From the NCBI GenBank assembly GCA_009840305.1, contig VXNY01000029.1, positions 124,001 through 188,000 of the forward strand: a stretch of DNA of 64,000 nucleotides, written 5' to 3'. The DNA is from Gammaproteobacteria bacterium (GTDB taxonomy: Bacteria; Pseudomonadota; Gammaproteobacteria; Pseudomonadales; Azotimanducaceae). The translations under genes and the position numbers were made by a program. The notes beneath the pieces are model-generated. The model made no database searches, was not told the DNA's origin, and saw nothing but the letters and a program-made list of their open reading frames with translations. Below, one piece after another: positions 45,417 through 54,795 of this stretch. The first letter of the stretch is position 1. Each line of letters opens with the position of its first letter.

Positions 45417-46688
45417 GTGCTCGATCCAAGAAGATTTCGACAAGATCCAGAAGCCATTGCCGAAGCGTTGAAACTTCGCGGTTTCGAATTAGATCTTGCG
45501 ACTTACCACGATCTGGAATCCGCTCGGCACAAACTACAGACCGAAGTCGAAGCGCTGCAACACGAACGCAACGTTAAGTCCAAACACATCGGAGTCGCGA
45601 AGCAGAAAGGCGAGGACATTAATCCTTTGGTCGCTGAGGTTGGAGACTTAGGCGCGCGTCTCGACGAACTAAGTGGCGAATTTCATCGCGTTCAAGATGC
45701 GTTACACGACTTTTTACTTCATGTTCCAAATCTACCTGATTCGAGCGTCCCTCCTGGGGAAAGTGAAGAAGAAAACGAGCAATTGCGAGTTTGGGGTGAT
45801 CGTCCAGTTTTTGACTTTAAGCCTAAGGATCACGTAGAAATCGCAGATACTTCGCTGGATTTTGAAGCTTCGGTAAGGATCTCGGGAAGTCGATTTTCGG
45901 TATTGAAAGGCGAATTGGCGAAATTGCATCGCTGTTTGATTCAATTTATGTTGGACGTACACATATCGGAACACGGTTATGAAGAACTCTACGTGCCATT
46001 TATCGTGAATCGCGAGACGATGACTGCGACTGGACAACTACCAAAATTTGAAGACGATGTGTTCTTTGTTCGCGGTGAAATCGATCGATTCTTGATTCCT
46101 ACTGCGGAAGTTCCAATTACGAACATGGTCCGAGATCAGATTCTTGATGCTTCGGATCTACCGATTCGGTATGTAAGTCATACTCCGTGTTTTCGTCGTG
46201 AATCAGGGAGCCACGGGAAGGATACAAGAGGTCTTATTCGAGTTCATCAATTTGAGAAGGTGGAACTTGTTCATATCACACATCCTGATGCTTCGTGGGA
46301 AGCGCTTGAAGATCTGACTAGTCATGCTGAAACAATACTTCAACGCTTAGAACTACCTTATCGGGCGGTAGTTCTATGTGGAGGGGATTTGGGCTTTGCC
46401 GCAGCCAAGACTATCGATTTAGAAGTGTGGTTGCCAGGATTTGATCGGTACCGAGAAGTGTCGTCGTGTAGCAACTTCATAGACTTTCAGGCTAGGCGAG
46501 CTCAGGCGAGATTTCGACCCAATCCTACAGCAAGTACCGAGTTGGTGCACACATTAAATGGTTCAGGTTTAGCGATAGGTCGGACACTACTTGCTATTTT
46601 GGAGAACCACCAACAAGAAGACGGGACAGTAAGGTTACCTGAAGTTTTGGTGCCCTACATGGGTGGGGTCGAGGTTTTACGGTTCTAG
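45417..46688 (+). CDS. serS: Seryl-tRNA synthetase
   Basis: 423 residues. The GTG at 45417 ([13 protein letters not shown]) has AAGGAG 7 nt upstream; a TTG at 45411 lies too close to it. The N-terminal long coiled-coil arm (residues about 30-100) grips tRNA-Ser, and the class II core shows motif 2 [17 protein letters not shown] and motif 3 [24 protein letters not shown] and [11 protein letters not shown] bind Ser-AMP and ATP. The tRNA-Ser(UGA) gene lies about 4 kb away at 50672. Confidence 0.97.
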   Translation: MLDPRRFRQDPEAIAEALKLRGFELDLATYHDLESARHKLQTEVEALQHERNVKSKHIGVAKQKGEDINPLVAEVGDLGARLDELSGEFHRVQDALHDFLLHVPNLPDSSVPPGESEEENEQLRVWGDRPVFDFKPKDHVEIADTSLDFEASVRISGSRFSVLKGELAKLHRCLIQFMLDVHISEHGYEELYVPFIVNRETMTATGQLPKFEDDVFFVRGEIDRFLIPTAEVPITNMVRDQILDASDLPIRYVSHTPCFRRESGSHGKDTRGLIRVHQFEKVELVHITHPDASWEALEDLTSHAETILQRLELPYRAVVLCGGDLGFAAAKTIDLEVWLPGFDRYREVSSCSNFIDFQARRAQARFRPNPTASTELVHTLNGSGLAIGRTLLAILENHQQEDGTVRLPEVLVPYMGGVEVLRF

Positions 46689-46736
46689 TGTGGCCAGTCC
46701 TGGGTACTGCTCTGCAAGAATTCTCGGACTTTTAGC

Positions 46737-47783
46737 TCAAAAGTCGTACTGCAAACTGAATGTCACTTCAGTATCTCGGGTATTGGAGATTTCGGCACCT
46801 CTGAAAGGACTATCGGTATTCCAGTAGTTCCAACCTAAATTCGCTGACAGCCCTCTGGCTACATCGTATTGAACGCCGATTGAGGCAGAAATCTCGCGCT
46901 CGCCGTCGAGTCTCCCGATGTAAGTTTCGAAGGAAGCACTGAACATTCCGCGCTTTGTAAGGATTCCTTGAGAAAGAAACGCACGCGTCTTGGCACTTGC
47001 ACCGCCCAACTGCGCGGTTATGGGAGTAAGCTCTTCATAACCGAAGGAGATGTCAAAAATCGTACTACCGTAGATTACTTCCCCTACAGTAATAATGCCG
47101 TGTGAGGCATATACATCGGCTTTAGCTGAAGGTTGATAGGTACCCTTCATCGAGCGTAGAGTAAACCGAAAATCTTTATTACCAATCGGGCGTTGCGATA
47201 CCATGCCCCATTCGAAATCGCTGTCCTGATCAAAGACTGCTGAAACGATCCAAGGTCCGTAACGACCACGATAGCCCCCGTTTCTTTGCTCTAGTCTTCC
47301 TAGAAAGTTGTCAAAGTAGAGAAAGGCGTCACCAGCATTGGAGACTCGACGCGTATCACCTTGTATGAGCTGGTGGAGGTCACCCATCAAAAACCTACCC
47401 CATGTACCTGAAACAAAGAGAGCTAAGCGTTTTACGTAGTCAAAGTCGTCGATAATGCGTCGAGGATTAGAAGCTGTTGATACTTCGCCCAGAACTAATC
47501 CTTGCACGCGCCAACGATTGGGAAGTTGTGTGTTAAAGCTTAGTTCAACAGTACTGAAGAGATTATTCATCGTCGCGTCATCGTTGATCCGCGTTTGCGA
47601 TTCCAAATCTATTGAACCGGATAGTCTAAAGGTGATATCACCAATTTCCAGAGCAATCGGCCCTTCAATCGCCGACAGTCGATCGTAGTTCAGACTAAAT
47701 CGTTGCTCAGCCAAAGTAGTCATCGAACTCAAGGTCAATCCCGCGCCGATCAGGAAGAGTACCCATTTTTTTCGGTGATTCAT
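46737..47783 (-). CDS. Outer-membrane beta-barrel (porin-like) protein
   Basis: 348 residues from ATG 47783 (MNHRKKWVLFLIGAG); a TTG at 47798 is an alternative. A signal peptide ends near TLA-EQ. The rest is alternating strands with aromatic girdle residues, and it ends in Phe (SLQYDF), the classic OMP C-terminus read by BamA. About 16 strands are plausible. It lacks lysine-rich OmpA or TonB-box features and most resembles general porins. It follows the haloperoxidase-like gene by 11 nt, so the two are an operon; the porin could admit the enzyme's substrates (inference). Confidence 0.75.
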   Translation of the reverse strand: MNHRKKWVLFLIGAGLTLSSMTTLAEQRFSLNYDRLSAIEGPIALEIGDITFRLSGSIDLESQTRINDDATMNNLFSTVELSFNTQLPNRWRVQGLVLGEVSTASNPRRIIDDFDYVKRLALFVSGTWGRFLMGDLHQLIQGDTRRVSNAGDAFLYFDNFLGRLEQRNGGYRGRYGPWIVSAVFDQDSDFEWGMVSQRPIGNKDFRFTLRSMKGTYQPSAKADVYASHGIITVGEVIYGSTIFDISFGYEELTPITAQLGGASAKTRAFLSQGILTKRGMFSASFETYIGRLDGEREISASIGVQYDVARGLSANLGWNYWNTDSPFRGAEISNTRDTEVTFSLQYDF

Positions 47784-47794
47784 AAGCCTACAAC

Positions 47795-49186
47795 TCAAAC
47801 TTTTGGTAGGAACATCGTTTCAATAGCATGACGTGCTAGCAGTCGCCCAGCTTTTAAGGCTTCGGTATTATCTAGGCTCCAGTGGACTCCACCATAGATG
47901 CGACTCATGCCATTTTCTTCGGCCATCTGAGTAAAGCTATTCCAGTGGCGAGACACGTCTTCCAATTGCGGCCAAAGAACTTGGTCCGGTGAATAGCCCG
48001 AAAAGGTTACGTCGTCGCGCCCGCAAACGAATTTGAGTACCTCGGAGGCTGCACCGCCAAACGTTGAGTGCCCTGAAGTATAAGACGGAAATTCTGGAGT
48101 TGGGATGAAACTGTGCCAATCACGCTGATTTCGAACTCGAGGATCCGTATTGCCTAGGCTATTTGCACGAACTCGAATCGCGGTCTCGGGACGGAGGATG
48201 TCGTAATGGTATTTGTTGTCCCAAGCGTTGATCGATGCATCACATTGGGTCATTCCGAGTAGCGCAAAAGCTTTGGCTAAGTCGACAAAATTCAGTTCTT
48301 GATGCTGAAGAACCTGAATTGCGATGTACATGAAATGTCCGGGGACCGTCGCCCCCCACGGACCGTTTTCCCAAAACAGCGCTATTTCTGATTCTTCTTC
48401 AGTTCGTACTGTACTATCGGTACCACCTAGTTCTTTGATAAGTTGGAACGCTTCCGCAAATTCTGGGCTTTTTGGGTCGTAAAAGTCACTCGACCTGAAC
48501 TGGGATCCGTGGGTCATCGTCCATGGCTTGATCATTCCCTGACCTGGGTACAGAGGACGATCGAAGGATTCAAACGCTGGACCTGGACGCGCACCATAGA
48601 ACGGACCAGTAGGACTCCATTGCAACGCATCGCCCCGGCGTTTGTATCGGTTCAAATAATAGTTCACTTCACTATCTTCAGAACCGTCATTGGTTCGAAG
48701 CTTCAGTAACTTTCTGGCTACGTGATTTCCCCAGCGAACCGCATTTGTCTTCGCGCTACTACCAGGATATTGGGCAAGGAATTTGCGCCTTTCGAACACA
48801 AGTGGCTGTTGTAATACTTCGGAAGCGGCGATTGCAAATGCCACACCGTAAGCGATTTCTTCATCGGCATCTGTAGGACCCGTGCCCATGTCAAAGGGTT
48901 CTTGGTACGACTGAGTGATGCCGTTGGCAGCTAGAAAACCAGCAGTATTCGTTAACCCAAAAATGTAGGCAGCACGAGGTGTGAAGAGTCTTTGATCTCG
49001 GATCTGCTGCATAACAACGTCGATCCAATAGTAGAGGGCATTCTGGTTTTTCGGTTCAAGAATCTTGGTGAGGTACGAACCTTTGTTCCCAAAACTAGCG
49101 GAGAACGGGCTAACGCAACTATGTAACAACGGGAAAGTTGCTATTGCACCCGCACCCAGAAGACAGCTCCTACGAGAAATATTCAA
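47795..49186 (-). CDS. Vanadium-dependent haloperoxidase / PAP2-type phosphatase-like protein (Tat or lipoprotein signal)
   Basis: 463 residues. The N-terminus NISRRSCLLGAGAIATFPL has a twin-arginine look and could also end as a lipoprotein at LLHSC. The domain matches the vHPO/PAP2 superfamily: the first motif is KYHYDILRPETAIR, the second PSYTSGHSTFGGAASE (Ser-Gly-His) and the third SRIYGGVHWSLDNTEA with Arg, His and Asp. The binding pocket for vanadate or phosphate is thus complete. Whether it halogenates or dephosphorylates cannot be decided; the long linker and secreted location favour haloperoxidase. It lies upstream of the porin in an operon. Confidence 0.85.
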   Translation of the reverse strand: MNISRRSCLLGAGAIATFPLLHSCVSPFSASFGNKGSYLTKILEPKNQNALYYWIDVVMQQIRDQRLFTPRAAYIFGLTNTAGFLAANGITQSYQEPFDMGTGPTDADEEIAYGVAFAIAASEVLQQPLVFERRKFLAQYPGSSAKTNAVRWGNHVARKLLKLRTNDGSEDSEVNYYLNRYKRRGDALQWSPTGPFYGARPGPAFESFDRPLYPGQGMIKPWTMTHGSQFRSSDFYDPKSPEFAEAFQLIKELGGTDSTVRTEEESEIALFWENGPWGATVPGHFMYIAIQVLQHQELNFVDLAKAFALLGMTQCDASINAWDNKYHYDILRPETAIRVRANSLGNTDPRVRNQRDWHSFIPTPEFPSYTSGHSTFGGAASEVLKFVCGRDDVTFSGYSPDQVLWPQLEDVSRHWNSFTQMAEENGMSRIYGGVHWSLDNTEALKAGRLLARHAIETMFLPKV

Positions 49187-49366
49187 TGGTATGAGATTCT
49201 CAAATTCCGAATGTTTGGATCACTAAGGACACGTTAATTAATAGACCATTTCCGTCGCTGAAAATTCTAGGCGTATAAGTCGTAGATACCTTGATTTACA
49301 AAACACTTATGAACTCCGTCTTGGCGTAAATTGCCCGTATGGACGCCTTGAGTACCGCGCGTCGAG

Positions 49367-49678
49367 CTAGAGGCAATCTGACGGCTTTGGTAAACCGCTT
49401 ATTTGAGCGACGAGTCGAGTCACTTGAGGCGTGAATAGTTGTGCTAGAGTTATTGAATCTGCAATCGACGCATCTTCCCTTTCTACTATCTTGATTAGAG
49501 GACGCATGGACGGGCTAATCCCTGTCTTGGCATAGAAGGATCGTGCTGCATCAATGACTGTCCAATGGGCGTCCGAGAGCTCGATGTCGTTTTCTTTTGC
49601 TATGTTGGTCGCGAGTTCGCTGTCCCACTGACTGGGTACCCTAAGGAATCCTTCATCGTCAAACTCGATCACGTCCAA
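49367..49678 (-). CDS. tusE: Sulfur relay protein TusE (DsrC family)
   Basis: 103 residues. TusE receives persulfide sulfur from TusBCD and passes it to MnmA for 2-thiolation of U34 in tRNA. The C-terminal arm GLPKPSDCL has the penultimate Cys, but the second Cys of true DsrC (about 10 residues before it) is absent, here Gln/Ala; hence TusE rather than sulfite-reducing DsrC. Upstream blocks DAHWTVIDAARSFY and ISPSMRPLIKIV are typical. It is the last gene of the tus operon and overlaps tusB by 10 nt. Confidence 0.9.
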   Translation of the reverse strand: MDVIEFDDEGFLRVPSQWDSELATNIAKENDIELSDAHWTVIDAARSFYAKTGISPSMRPLIKIVEREDASIADSITLAQLFTPQVTRLVAQISGLPKPSDCL

Positions 49679-49920
49679 GTCACCGAACTGGTCGTGGAGA
49701 TTACAAGCTGAACGAAGTCATCGTAATCGATGCCTTTAACTCCTGCGCACAAAGAAAGACCCCGAGCTTTCACATCTTGTAGTATGGCATACGTTTGCTC
49801 ACAAGCTGTTTCTTCCGCGACGTAAACTCCGTTGCCGAGAAAGAGTACATTGTCATCAGGAAGCAGGCTGCGCTTACATGCCGAATATCCTTTAGAGTTG
49901 GAGACTAGATGCAGCATCAA
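49669..49920 (-). CDS. tusB: Sulfur relay protein TusB (DsrH family)
   Basis: 83 residues, one of three subunits of the TusBCD sulfur-transfer complex. The length (about 90 expected) and the order tusD-tusC-tusB fit. Visible features are the small alpha/beta DsrE-like fold, NVLFLGNGVYVA, and YDDFVQLVI near the C-terminus. Identification leans on operon position as the sequence is weakly conserved. It overlaps tusC by 4 nt and tusE by 10 nt. Confidence 0.85.
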   Translation of the reverse strand: MMLHLVSNSKGYSACKRSLLPDDNVLFLGNGVYVAEETACEQTYAILQDVKARGLSLCAGVKGIDYDDFVQLVISTTSSVTWT

Positions 49921-50264
49921 TCGCTGATAACAAAATGAGCCGAGTGTAATTGGCGCTGTAATTCGGACAAGTCTATTGGCTTAACCCAATCGGGCAATTG
50001 AGATGAATCAATTGTCCGCTCGCGGAGACTGTCTTGTAATGCATAGACTTGCTCGACACCATAGGTTGGAAGTGCCGACCACTTCATTTTCGTGTCTTTA
50101 ATGTTGATGGTTTCAAGATCACAAACAAGTTGATACACTCCGTCATCAAGAAATACGACCGATGTCGGTTGTTCCATTATTCCGCTGACCAGAACTGCAT
50201 CGATGGTCTCGTTGGCTAGGATGCCCGGTTTTTCTCGAACCGTGAACAGAACTGATTTCGTCAT
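49917..50264 (-). CDS. tusC: Sulfur relay protein TusC (DsrF family)
   Basis: 115 residues. TusC forms the heterohexamer with TusB and TusD and lacks a catalytic Cys in most organisms. The start TKSVLFTVREKPG and the block VVFLDDGVYQLV, then YGVEQVYALQDSLRER, fit the family. It overlaps tusD by 4 nt at its start and tusB by 4 nt at its end, so translation of all three is coupled. Confidence 0.87.
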   Translation of the reverse strand: MTKSVLFTVREKPGILANETIDAVLVSGIMEQPTSVVFLDDGVYQLVCDLETINIKDTKMKWSALPTYGVEQVYALQDSLRERTIDSSQLPDWVKPIDLSELQRQLHSAHFVISD

Positions 50265-50635
50265 TGAAACGTCACCAAACGATCCGATTCGAACATAGCT
50301 TCGGTCAGCTGGCCCAGACCCACGATCTTAAAGCTATCGCTTGAATCTGTTCGCTGTTGATTGTGGATTCCTCGTCGTTCGCAAGCACCTACACAAACAC
50401 AGAGTTGAATGCTCTGTTGTGATGCGAATTCAATCCACTCCCTTTGAATGTTTCGTTCGTCGGAAGGGACGTTGTGGGATTTGTTCGCTATCAATACTGC
50501 ATCTTTATAGAAAAAGACACGGTAGAGTCTGTGCTGGTTACGAACAGTGGCCTTAGCAAACTCCAGCGCCTGTTCGCACGCGTTTGAACTGAAAGGACTA
50601 CCGTGAACGAGTAGACTGATTGTTGTTGTGTTCAA
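50261..50635 (-). CDS. tusD: Sulfur relay protein TusD (DsrE family)
   Basis: 124 residues. TusD takes sulfur from TusA on its conserved Cys, visible as IQLCVCVGACERRGI near residue 80, as in E. coli TusD. The fold's other marks are VHGSPFSSNACEQALEFAKAT and HRLYRVFFYKDAVLIAN. It is the first gene of the tusDCB-tusE operon. Just upstream lies tRNA-Ser(UGA) on the same strand. Confidence 0.92.
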   Translation of the reverse strand: MNTTTISLLVHGSPFSSNACEQALEFAKATVRNQHRLYRVFFYKDAVLIANKSHNVPSDERNIQREWIEFASQQSIQLCVCVGACERRGIHNQQRTDSSDSFKIVGLGQLTEAMFESDRLVTFQ

Positions 50636-50671
50636 TTTTCTGGTCGTGTGATTAGGTGTACGATTCGAAAG

Positions 50672-50760
50672 TGGCGGAGGGGCGGGGATTCGAACCCCGG
50701 GAGGTAGTTAACCTCGCTGGTTTTCAAAACCAGTGCTTTCGTCCACTCAGCCACCCCTCC
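50672..50760 (-). tRNA. tRNA-Ser(UGA)
   Basis: An 89-nt class II tRNA with acceptor stem GGAGGGG/CCCCTCC, G discriminator and encoded CCA. The anticodon stem CTGGT/ACCAG encloses TTTGAAA-type loop with anticodon TGA. A long variable arm (GAGGTTAACTACCTC) and T arm CGGGG-TTCGAAT-CCCCG are clear. The tus genes follow in the same direction and may be co-transcribed. Confidence 0.95.
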
Positions 50761-50935
50761 AATGCGATGGCTTTAGTAAAAACGTAGTTTCAGCAAACAA
50801 ATTTTAAGTAGAGTTTGGAAGTCATTCGAAGCTATCTAGGGTGTATACGAATATCTCGAAAACCCTTCTCATAACATAAGCATCTTATACGTATATATCA
50901 GACGTGAAACGAACTTTAAGGTTCAATACTTATGG

Positions 50936-50965
50936 TTGAGACCAAAAACTCGACAAAACGATAAA
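50936..50965 (+). promoter_or_regulatory. Possible sigma-70 promoter for the repeat-family pair
   Basis: TTGAGA (50936-50941) and GATAAA (50960-50965) are separated by 18 bp and lie about 32 bp before the ATG at 50998. This fits a vegetative promoter. The gap 50761-50997 shows nothing else. Confidence 0.3.
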
Positions 50966-50997
50966 ATCAATTTGATCAGAATTTGATAGGTGAACCG

Positions 50998-52797
50998 ATG
51001 AATAAATCCCTTCAATTCCTCGGCAGTATGATCATCGGGGTGTTCCTCGCGATGGCAGTCTTTTTCTTGGTGTATAGCTTCTGGCCTACCAAATCACAGG
51101 ATATTGCTGTTGTTACGCCTGACGACAACGGTCCAATTCACGAGCCGATGTCAACTGCTGAAATTAGCCGAATCTACGATTCCATTGATTCTCCCGAAAC
51201 GCAAAGTCCTACTTCTCTAATCGTCCAACTATTGCCTAGTGTCGAACGAATGGACCAACAATCATTGGAAGAACTGTTTGAACACATCTCGTCGAAGAGC
51301 ACGAATCGACAACATCAGACCTTAGAACAAATAGTCATCTATCGTCTTGCAGAACTCGAACCGCAGATCGCCTTCGAGACGGTCAGTAGCCTCGATTATT
51401 TCAAACAGGAACAACTAATTCCCACCTTGATGTCACGATGGGCTATAGAGAGTTTAGAAGATGCGTTGTCTGCTGTTTCAACACTAAAGGGAGATTTAAG
51501 GATGTTAGCACTAACTAGTGCGCTTTCAGAATTAAACAATGCAGCCCACCAACAAGCACTTGAGTTCGCGAAAGGTTTAGCCATTGAGCCAAAAGTCAAA
51601 CAAGCGTTGAGTGAAGTGAGAATTCGAAGAGCGATGCACAACCCACGGGAAGCATTCGAAATCACCTTGACAGATGATGTTCCGGACGAAGATCAGCTGG
51701 ATCTGTTTGATGAAGTTACGGAACTTTGGCTCAACACAGAGGGTACGGACGCTTTCCCACGGTTATTAGAAATTCTTCAAACCAGTCATGACCCTGGAGG
51801 TATGAGCAATTGGCGGTATTTTTACAACCTCGTGGATCATTTAGCCAAATTTGACCCACCTTTCATGTGGGAATTGGTGGAGAATGAATATCAGGATCTG
51901 CGTGACTCACTACGAGTGTCCATTCTTGGTCGTTGGGTGCAAATTGACGTCGATGGAGCACAAGCTGCTCTTCAGAAATTGGATCAGGATGAGTATGTCG
52001 AAGATCTATATCGAGACATGATTTGGCATGGGATGTCGGATGATCCTATACATCTAATAAGGCAGGTAGACAGATTTCCTCAAGGTCATCGTGGATATTT
52101 GTTGTCCCAAGCTATTTTTAGACTTGCACTGGATGGCGATATCGACGCTGCTTTTGATGTTCTACAACAGTTGGAAGGGTTAGAGGTGAACACGAACAGT
52201 GCCATAGAAATGCTAGTGATGGGATGGAATAATCATGACCTGTTGGCAGCCTTGGATTGGGTGCTAGAAAACACCGAAAAGGGTAGTGACCTTCAACGTT
52301 CACTTCTCAGATCTAGCATTCGAGACTTGGCAGAGACTGATCCCAAACGAGCCATCGCCTTAGCGATTGAATACGACGATCCTCAGAATGTAGGTACTTG
52401 GAGTTCCCTACCGATTGTTGTCATTGATAGGGTCGCTCTCAAAGGTGACTTTGAGACCGCACGCGACCTGTTGACGCAACTTGGCGAACCCCAAACCCAC
52501 TTAGGACACTCTGAAATAGGCGAACAATTGGTTCGAAATAACCGAATTGATGAAGCCATCGATCTAGGAAGAGAATTACCTAACGCTCTACAGGTTCAAT
52601 ACTTTGACAACATAGCATATCAATGGGTTTTGGTCGATGCCGACGATTTCTTAGATAGATTCTCAACTTTCTCTAACGAGCTTGTACAATCGGCAATGGC
52701 GAATCAGGCATTGGGTAGGAATAATCTCAGAAAGTTGCTGTCGGTTGAAGAAATCGCATACTTGGAACAATTCTCGACGACGGAGGAAGAAGAATGA
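50998..52797 (+). CDS. Membrane-anchored helical-repeat protein, family member 6
   Basis: 599 residues from ATG 50998, with AGGTGA about 6 nt upstream; a TTG at 50983 would add five residues. One hydrophobic segment spans about residues 5-27 (LQFLGSMIIGVFLAMAVFFLVYSF), then an acidic linker, then helical repeats: SRWAIESLEDALSAV, HNPREAFEITL, WNNHDLLAALDWV and AETDPKRAIALAI. The C-terminal block has LGHSEIGEQLVRNNRIDEAIDLGRELP and the signature SVEEIAYLEQF, ending in an acidic tail. Its stop (TGA) overlaps the ATG of member 7 by 4 nt, so the two are translationally coupled and may form a hetero-oligomer (inference). Confidence 0.9.
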   Translation: MNKSLQFLGSMIIGVFLAMAVFFLVYSFWPTKSQDIAVVTPDDNGPIHEPMSTAEISRIYDSIDSPETQSPTSLIVQLLPSVERMDQQSLEELFEHISSKSTNRQHQTLEQIVIYRLAELEPQIAFETVSSLDYFKQEQLIPTLMSRWAIESLEDALSAVSTLKGDLRMLALTSALSELNNAAHQQALEFAKGLAIEPKVKQALSEVRIRRAMHNPREAFEITLTDDVPDEDQLDLFDEVTELWLNTEGTDAFPRLLEILQTSHDPGGMSNWRYFYNLVDHLAKFDPPFMWELVENEYQDLRDSLRVSILGRWVQIDVDGAQAALQKLDQDEYVEDLYRDMIWHGMSDDPIHLIRQVDRFPQGHRGYLLSQAIFRLALDGDIDAAFDVLQQLEGLEVNTNSAIEMLVMGWNNHDLLAALDWVLENTEKGSDLQRSLLRSSIRDLAETDPKRAIALAIEYDDPQNVGTWSSLPIVVIDRVALKGDFETARDLLTQLGEPQTHLGHSEIGEQLVRNNRIDEAIDLGRELPNALQVQYFDNIAYQWVLVDADDFLDRFSTFSNELVQSAMANQALGRNNLRKLLSVEEIAYLEQFSTTEEEE

Positions 52798-54611
52798 GTC
52801 AGCATGGTAAAGACCCAAACTTCAATGCGCAAATTACATTACGCAAACAGCTTGTCATGGTCGGTATCGTTTTGGGAATTGCCATTGGCTCCCTAGGTAG
52901 TCTTGCTTTTGTAATTTGGTCGGATGGTGATAGATCTAAAAGTACTCTCTCCGACTCTATTGCTGCGAATCAAGAACCGAATGCAACCCGAGAAACAACG
53001 GTTCAGAACGAACTCTCCCCCGAGCTATCGAAACTATCTAAAGTGGACTCCATGATTGAGATTGTGTCGGAATTCGATCGATTGAGCACTGAACAGATGG
53101 CTGCACTAGCCCAACAAACTACAAATCTCGAGCCGCGATCGAAACGTAGTACTATTCAGACCCTCCTCATTGGCGAATTATCAAGAAGGGATCCAAAACA
53201 TGCTTTGGAACAGGTGTGGAAGATGCCAAGATCTCAATGGACGGAGCTCGTCCCCGTCGTGTTCAGTGAGTGGTCACTCATCAATATTGAAGATTCCTTC
53301 GCAACGAGTATGGAACTTCACGCAGCACTACGCGAAACCGCAATTCGTTCGCTGTTGAATACACGAACCGAATTATCGAATAATCGTTGGTTGACATTAG
53401 CAGCTGAACACGATTTTGAAGAATCAATACTCACTTTGCTTCGAGAACGTGAAGCGATCGCACTTCTAGATTCGCCTTTGGATGCGTTTCAATTAGTTAT
53501 TCAGGACGACGTTGATGACCAGTTGCAACGTGATTTAATTCAGAAGATTGCGAGGACAATGGTTCAGCAGAACGGGTATGAGAGTTTCGATCCTTTGATC
53601 GAATACAGTATTTGGTGGTTCAGCGACCTCTTGTTGGAGGAAGCGGAATCAAACCCGATAGAATTCTTTTCCGTGATTAAATCGTTACCGACAGAGTCAC
53701 GAAATTCGGTTATCTATCCGCTGGTGAAGGCTTGGGTTCCTTTAGATCCCAGCACTGCTTACGAATCGATATCAAGTCTTGAAGAGTTCAAAGATAAGTT
53801 CTACTATCACAACATTTTTAGGATATGGGCCGAGGTTGATCTTGAGGGATTGTTCACGCGTGTAGAGTCCTTTCCTCGAAGTGAACGAGCATGGGCAGCT
53901 TATTCAGCACTTCTTGAATTAGTCAAAAAATCGCCAGAAGAAGCGTTGAATAGAACGTTTGATTATGAGTCGATAGTAGGGGTCGATGTCTTGGACTTAC
54001 AAGAAAGTTTGATCAGTGAATGGGCTGCCAGCGATCCAAAAGCAGCGGTGAATTGGGTTACAGCAAACACCACTGAGGACACGTGGGATCAAGCATGGTT
54101 GCTCTGGATGGGATTACGGGAGTTCGTCAAGATCGATCCAGAAGCGGCGTTAGAGTTTGCTTTGTCTCAAGCGCCGGAGTCCGTTTATGTGGAGCGGGGG
54201 TTCGCCGATCGTGTAATAGACGATGTAGTGGACGGGGGTGAATTGGAATTAGCTATGGCTGCATTGGATCGACTTCCGGAAAATGCGCGGATAGATTCCT
54301 TTACTTCGGTAGGAACAGCACTCGCGCTCGAACATCGATGGCAAGAGGTGGTTGAACTGATAGAAGGTTTTTCTGACGAAGAGCAGGTTAGGTATTTCAA
54401 CACCGTGACTTATTTCGCGATGAGAGATGATCTCTTTAAGTTACTCGAGACGGTACCAAAATTGCCTTCAGAAAAGGCTCGGCGACTGGTAGCTCAAGGA
54501 ATGTTAAGGAATCATGAACGATACGGTGGAAGCTTAACTACAGATCAAGTCAATTACCTGCAGCAATTTGTTGACCAAAACGACGATTCTAACGAGAATC
54601 ATTTGAACTAG
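52794..54611 (+). CDS. Membrane-anchored helical-repeat protein, family member 7
   Basis: 605 residues from ATG 52794 (ATGA overlap with member 6). A hydrophobic segment lies at about residues 20-42 (VMVGIVLGIAIGSLGSLAFVIW), after a longer polar N-terminus than in other members. A Thr/Asn-rich linker precedes the repeats: SRRDPKHALEQV, SEWSLINIEDSF, WVPLDPSTAYESI, KSPEEALNRTF, WAASDPKAAVNWV and KIDPEAALEFAL. The C-terminal signature LTTDQVNYLQQF is followed by a short acidic tail. Members 6 and 7 are the most tightly linked pair in the window. Confidence 0.9.
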   Translation: MSQHGKDPNFNAQITLRKQLVMVGIVLGIAIGSLGSLAFVIWSDGDRSKSTLSDSIAANQEPNATRETTVQNELSPELSKLSKVDSMIEIVSEFDRLSTEQMAALAQQTTNLEPRSKRSTIQTLLIGELSRRDPKHALEQVWKMPRSQWTELVPVVFSEWSLINIEDSFATSMELHAALRETAIRSLLNTRTELSNNRWLTLAAEHDFEESILTLLREREAIALLDSPLDAFQLVIQDDVDDQLQRDLIQKIARTMVQQNGYESFDPLIEYSIWWFSDLLLEEAESNPIEFFSVIKSLPTESRNSVIYPLVKAWVPLDPSTAYESISSLEEFKDKFYYHNIFRIWAEVDLEGLFTRVESFPRSERAWAAYSALLELVKKSPEEALNRTFDYESIVGVDVLDLQESLISEWAASDPKAAVNWVTANTTEDTWDQAWLLWMGLREFVKIDPEAALEFALSQAPESVYVERGFADRVIDDVVDGGELELAMAALDRLPENARIDSFTSVGTALALEHRWQEVVELIEGFSDEEQVRYFNTVTYFAMRDDLFKLLETVPKLPSEKARRLVAQGMLRNHERYGGSLTTDQVNYLQQFVDQNDDSNENHLN

Positions 54612-54795
54612 TTCAAGTATGGGCACATTCGAGTGCTTGAAAAAGAGCTTCAGTCCTAACTAATGCGTTCTAGGTTGGGCTATTGCCGATTATCGAGGAT
54701 GTGTCGGGTACGGCCTAGAATTCCCTGGTCCACTTTTGTCGGCGATATTCTCTTCCAATCATTTTGAAATATCAATTGTCTTAGATGAGGTTAGG

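Noticed and set aside
49367-49678. DsrC of dissimilatory sulfur oxidation
   Set aside because: The second conserved Cys of DsrC is missing and the gene follows tusDCB, so TusE of tRNA thiolation fits better.
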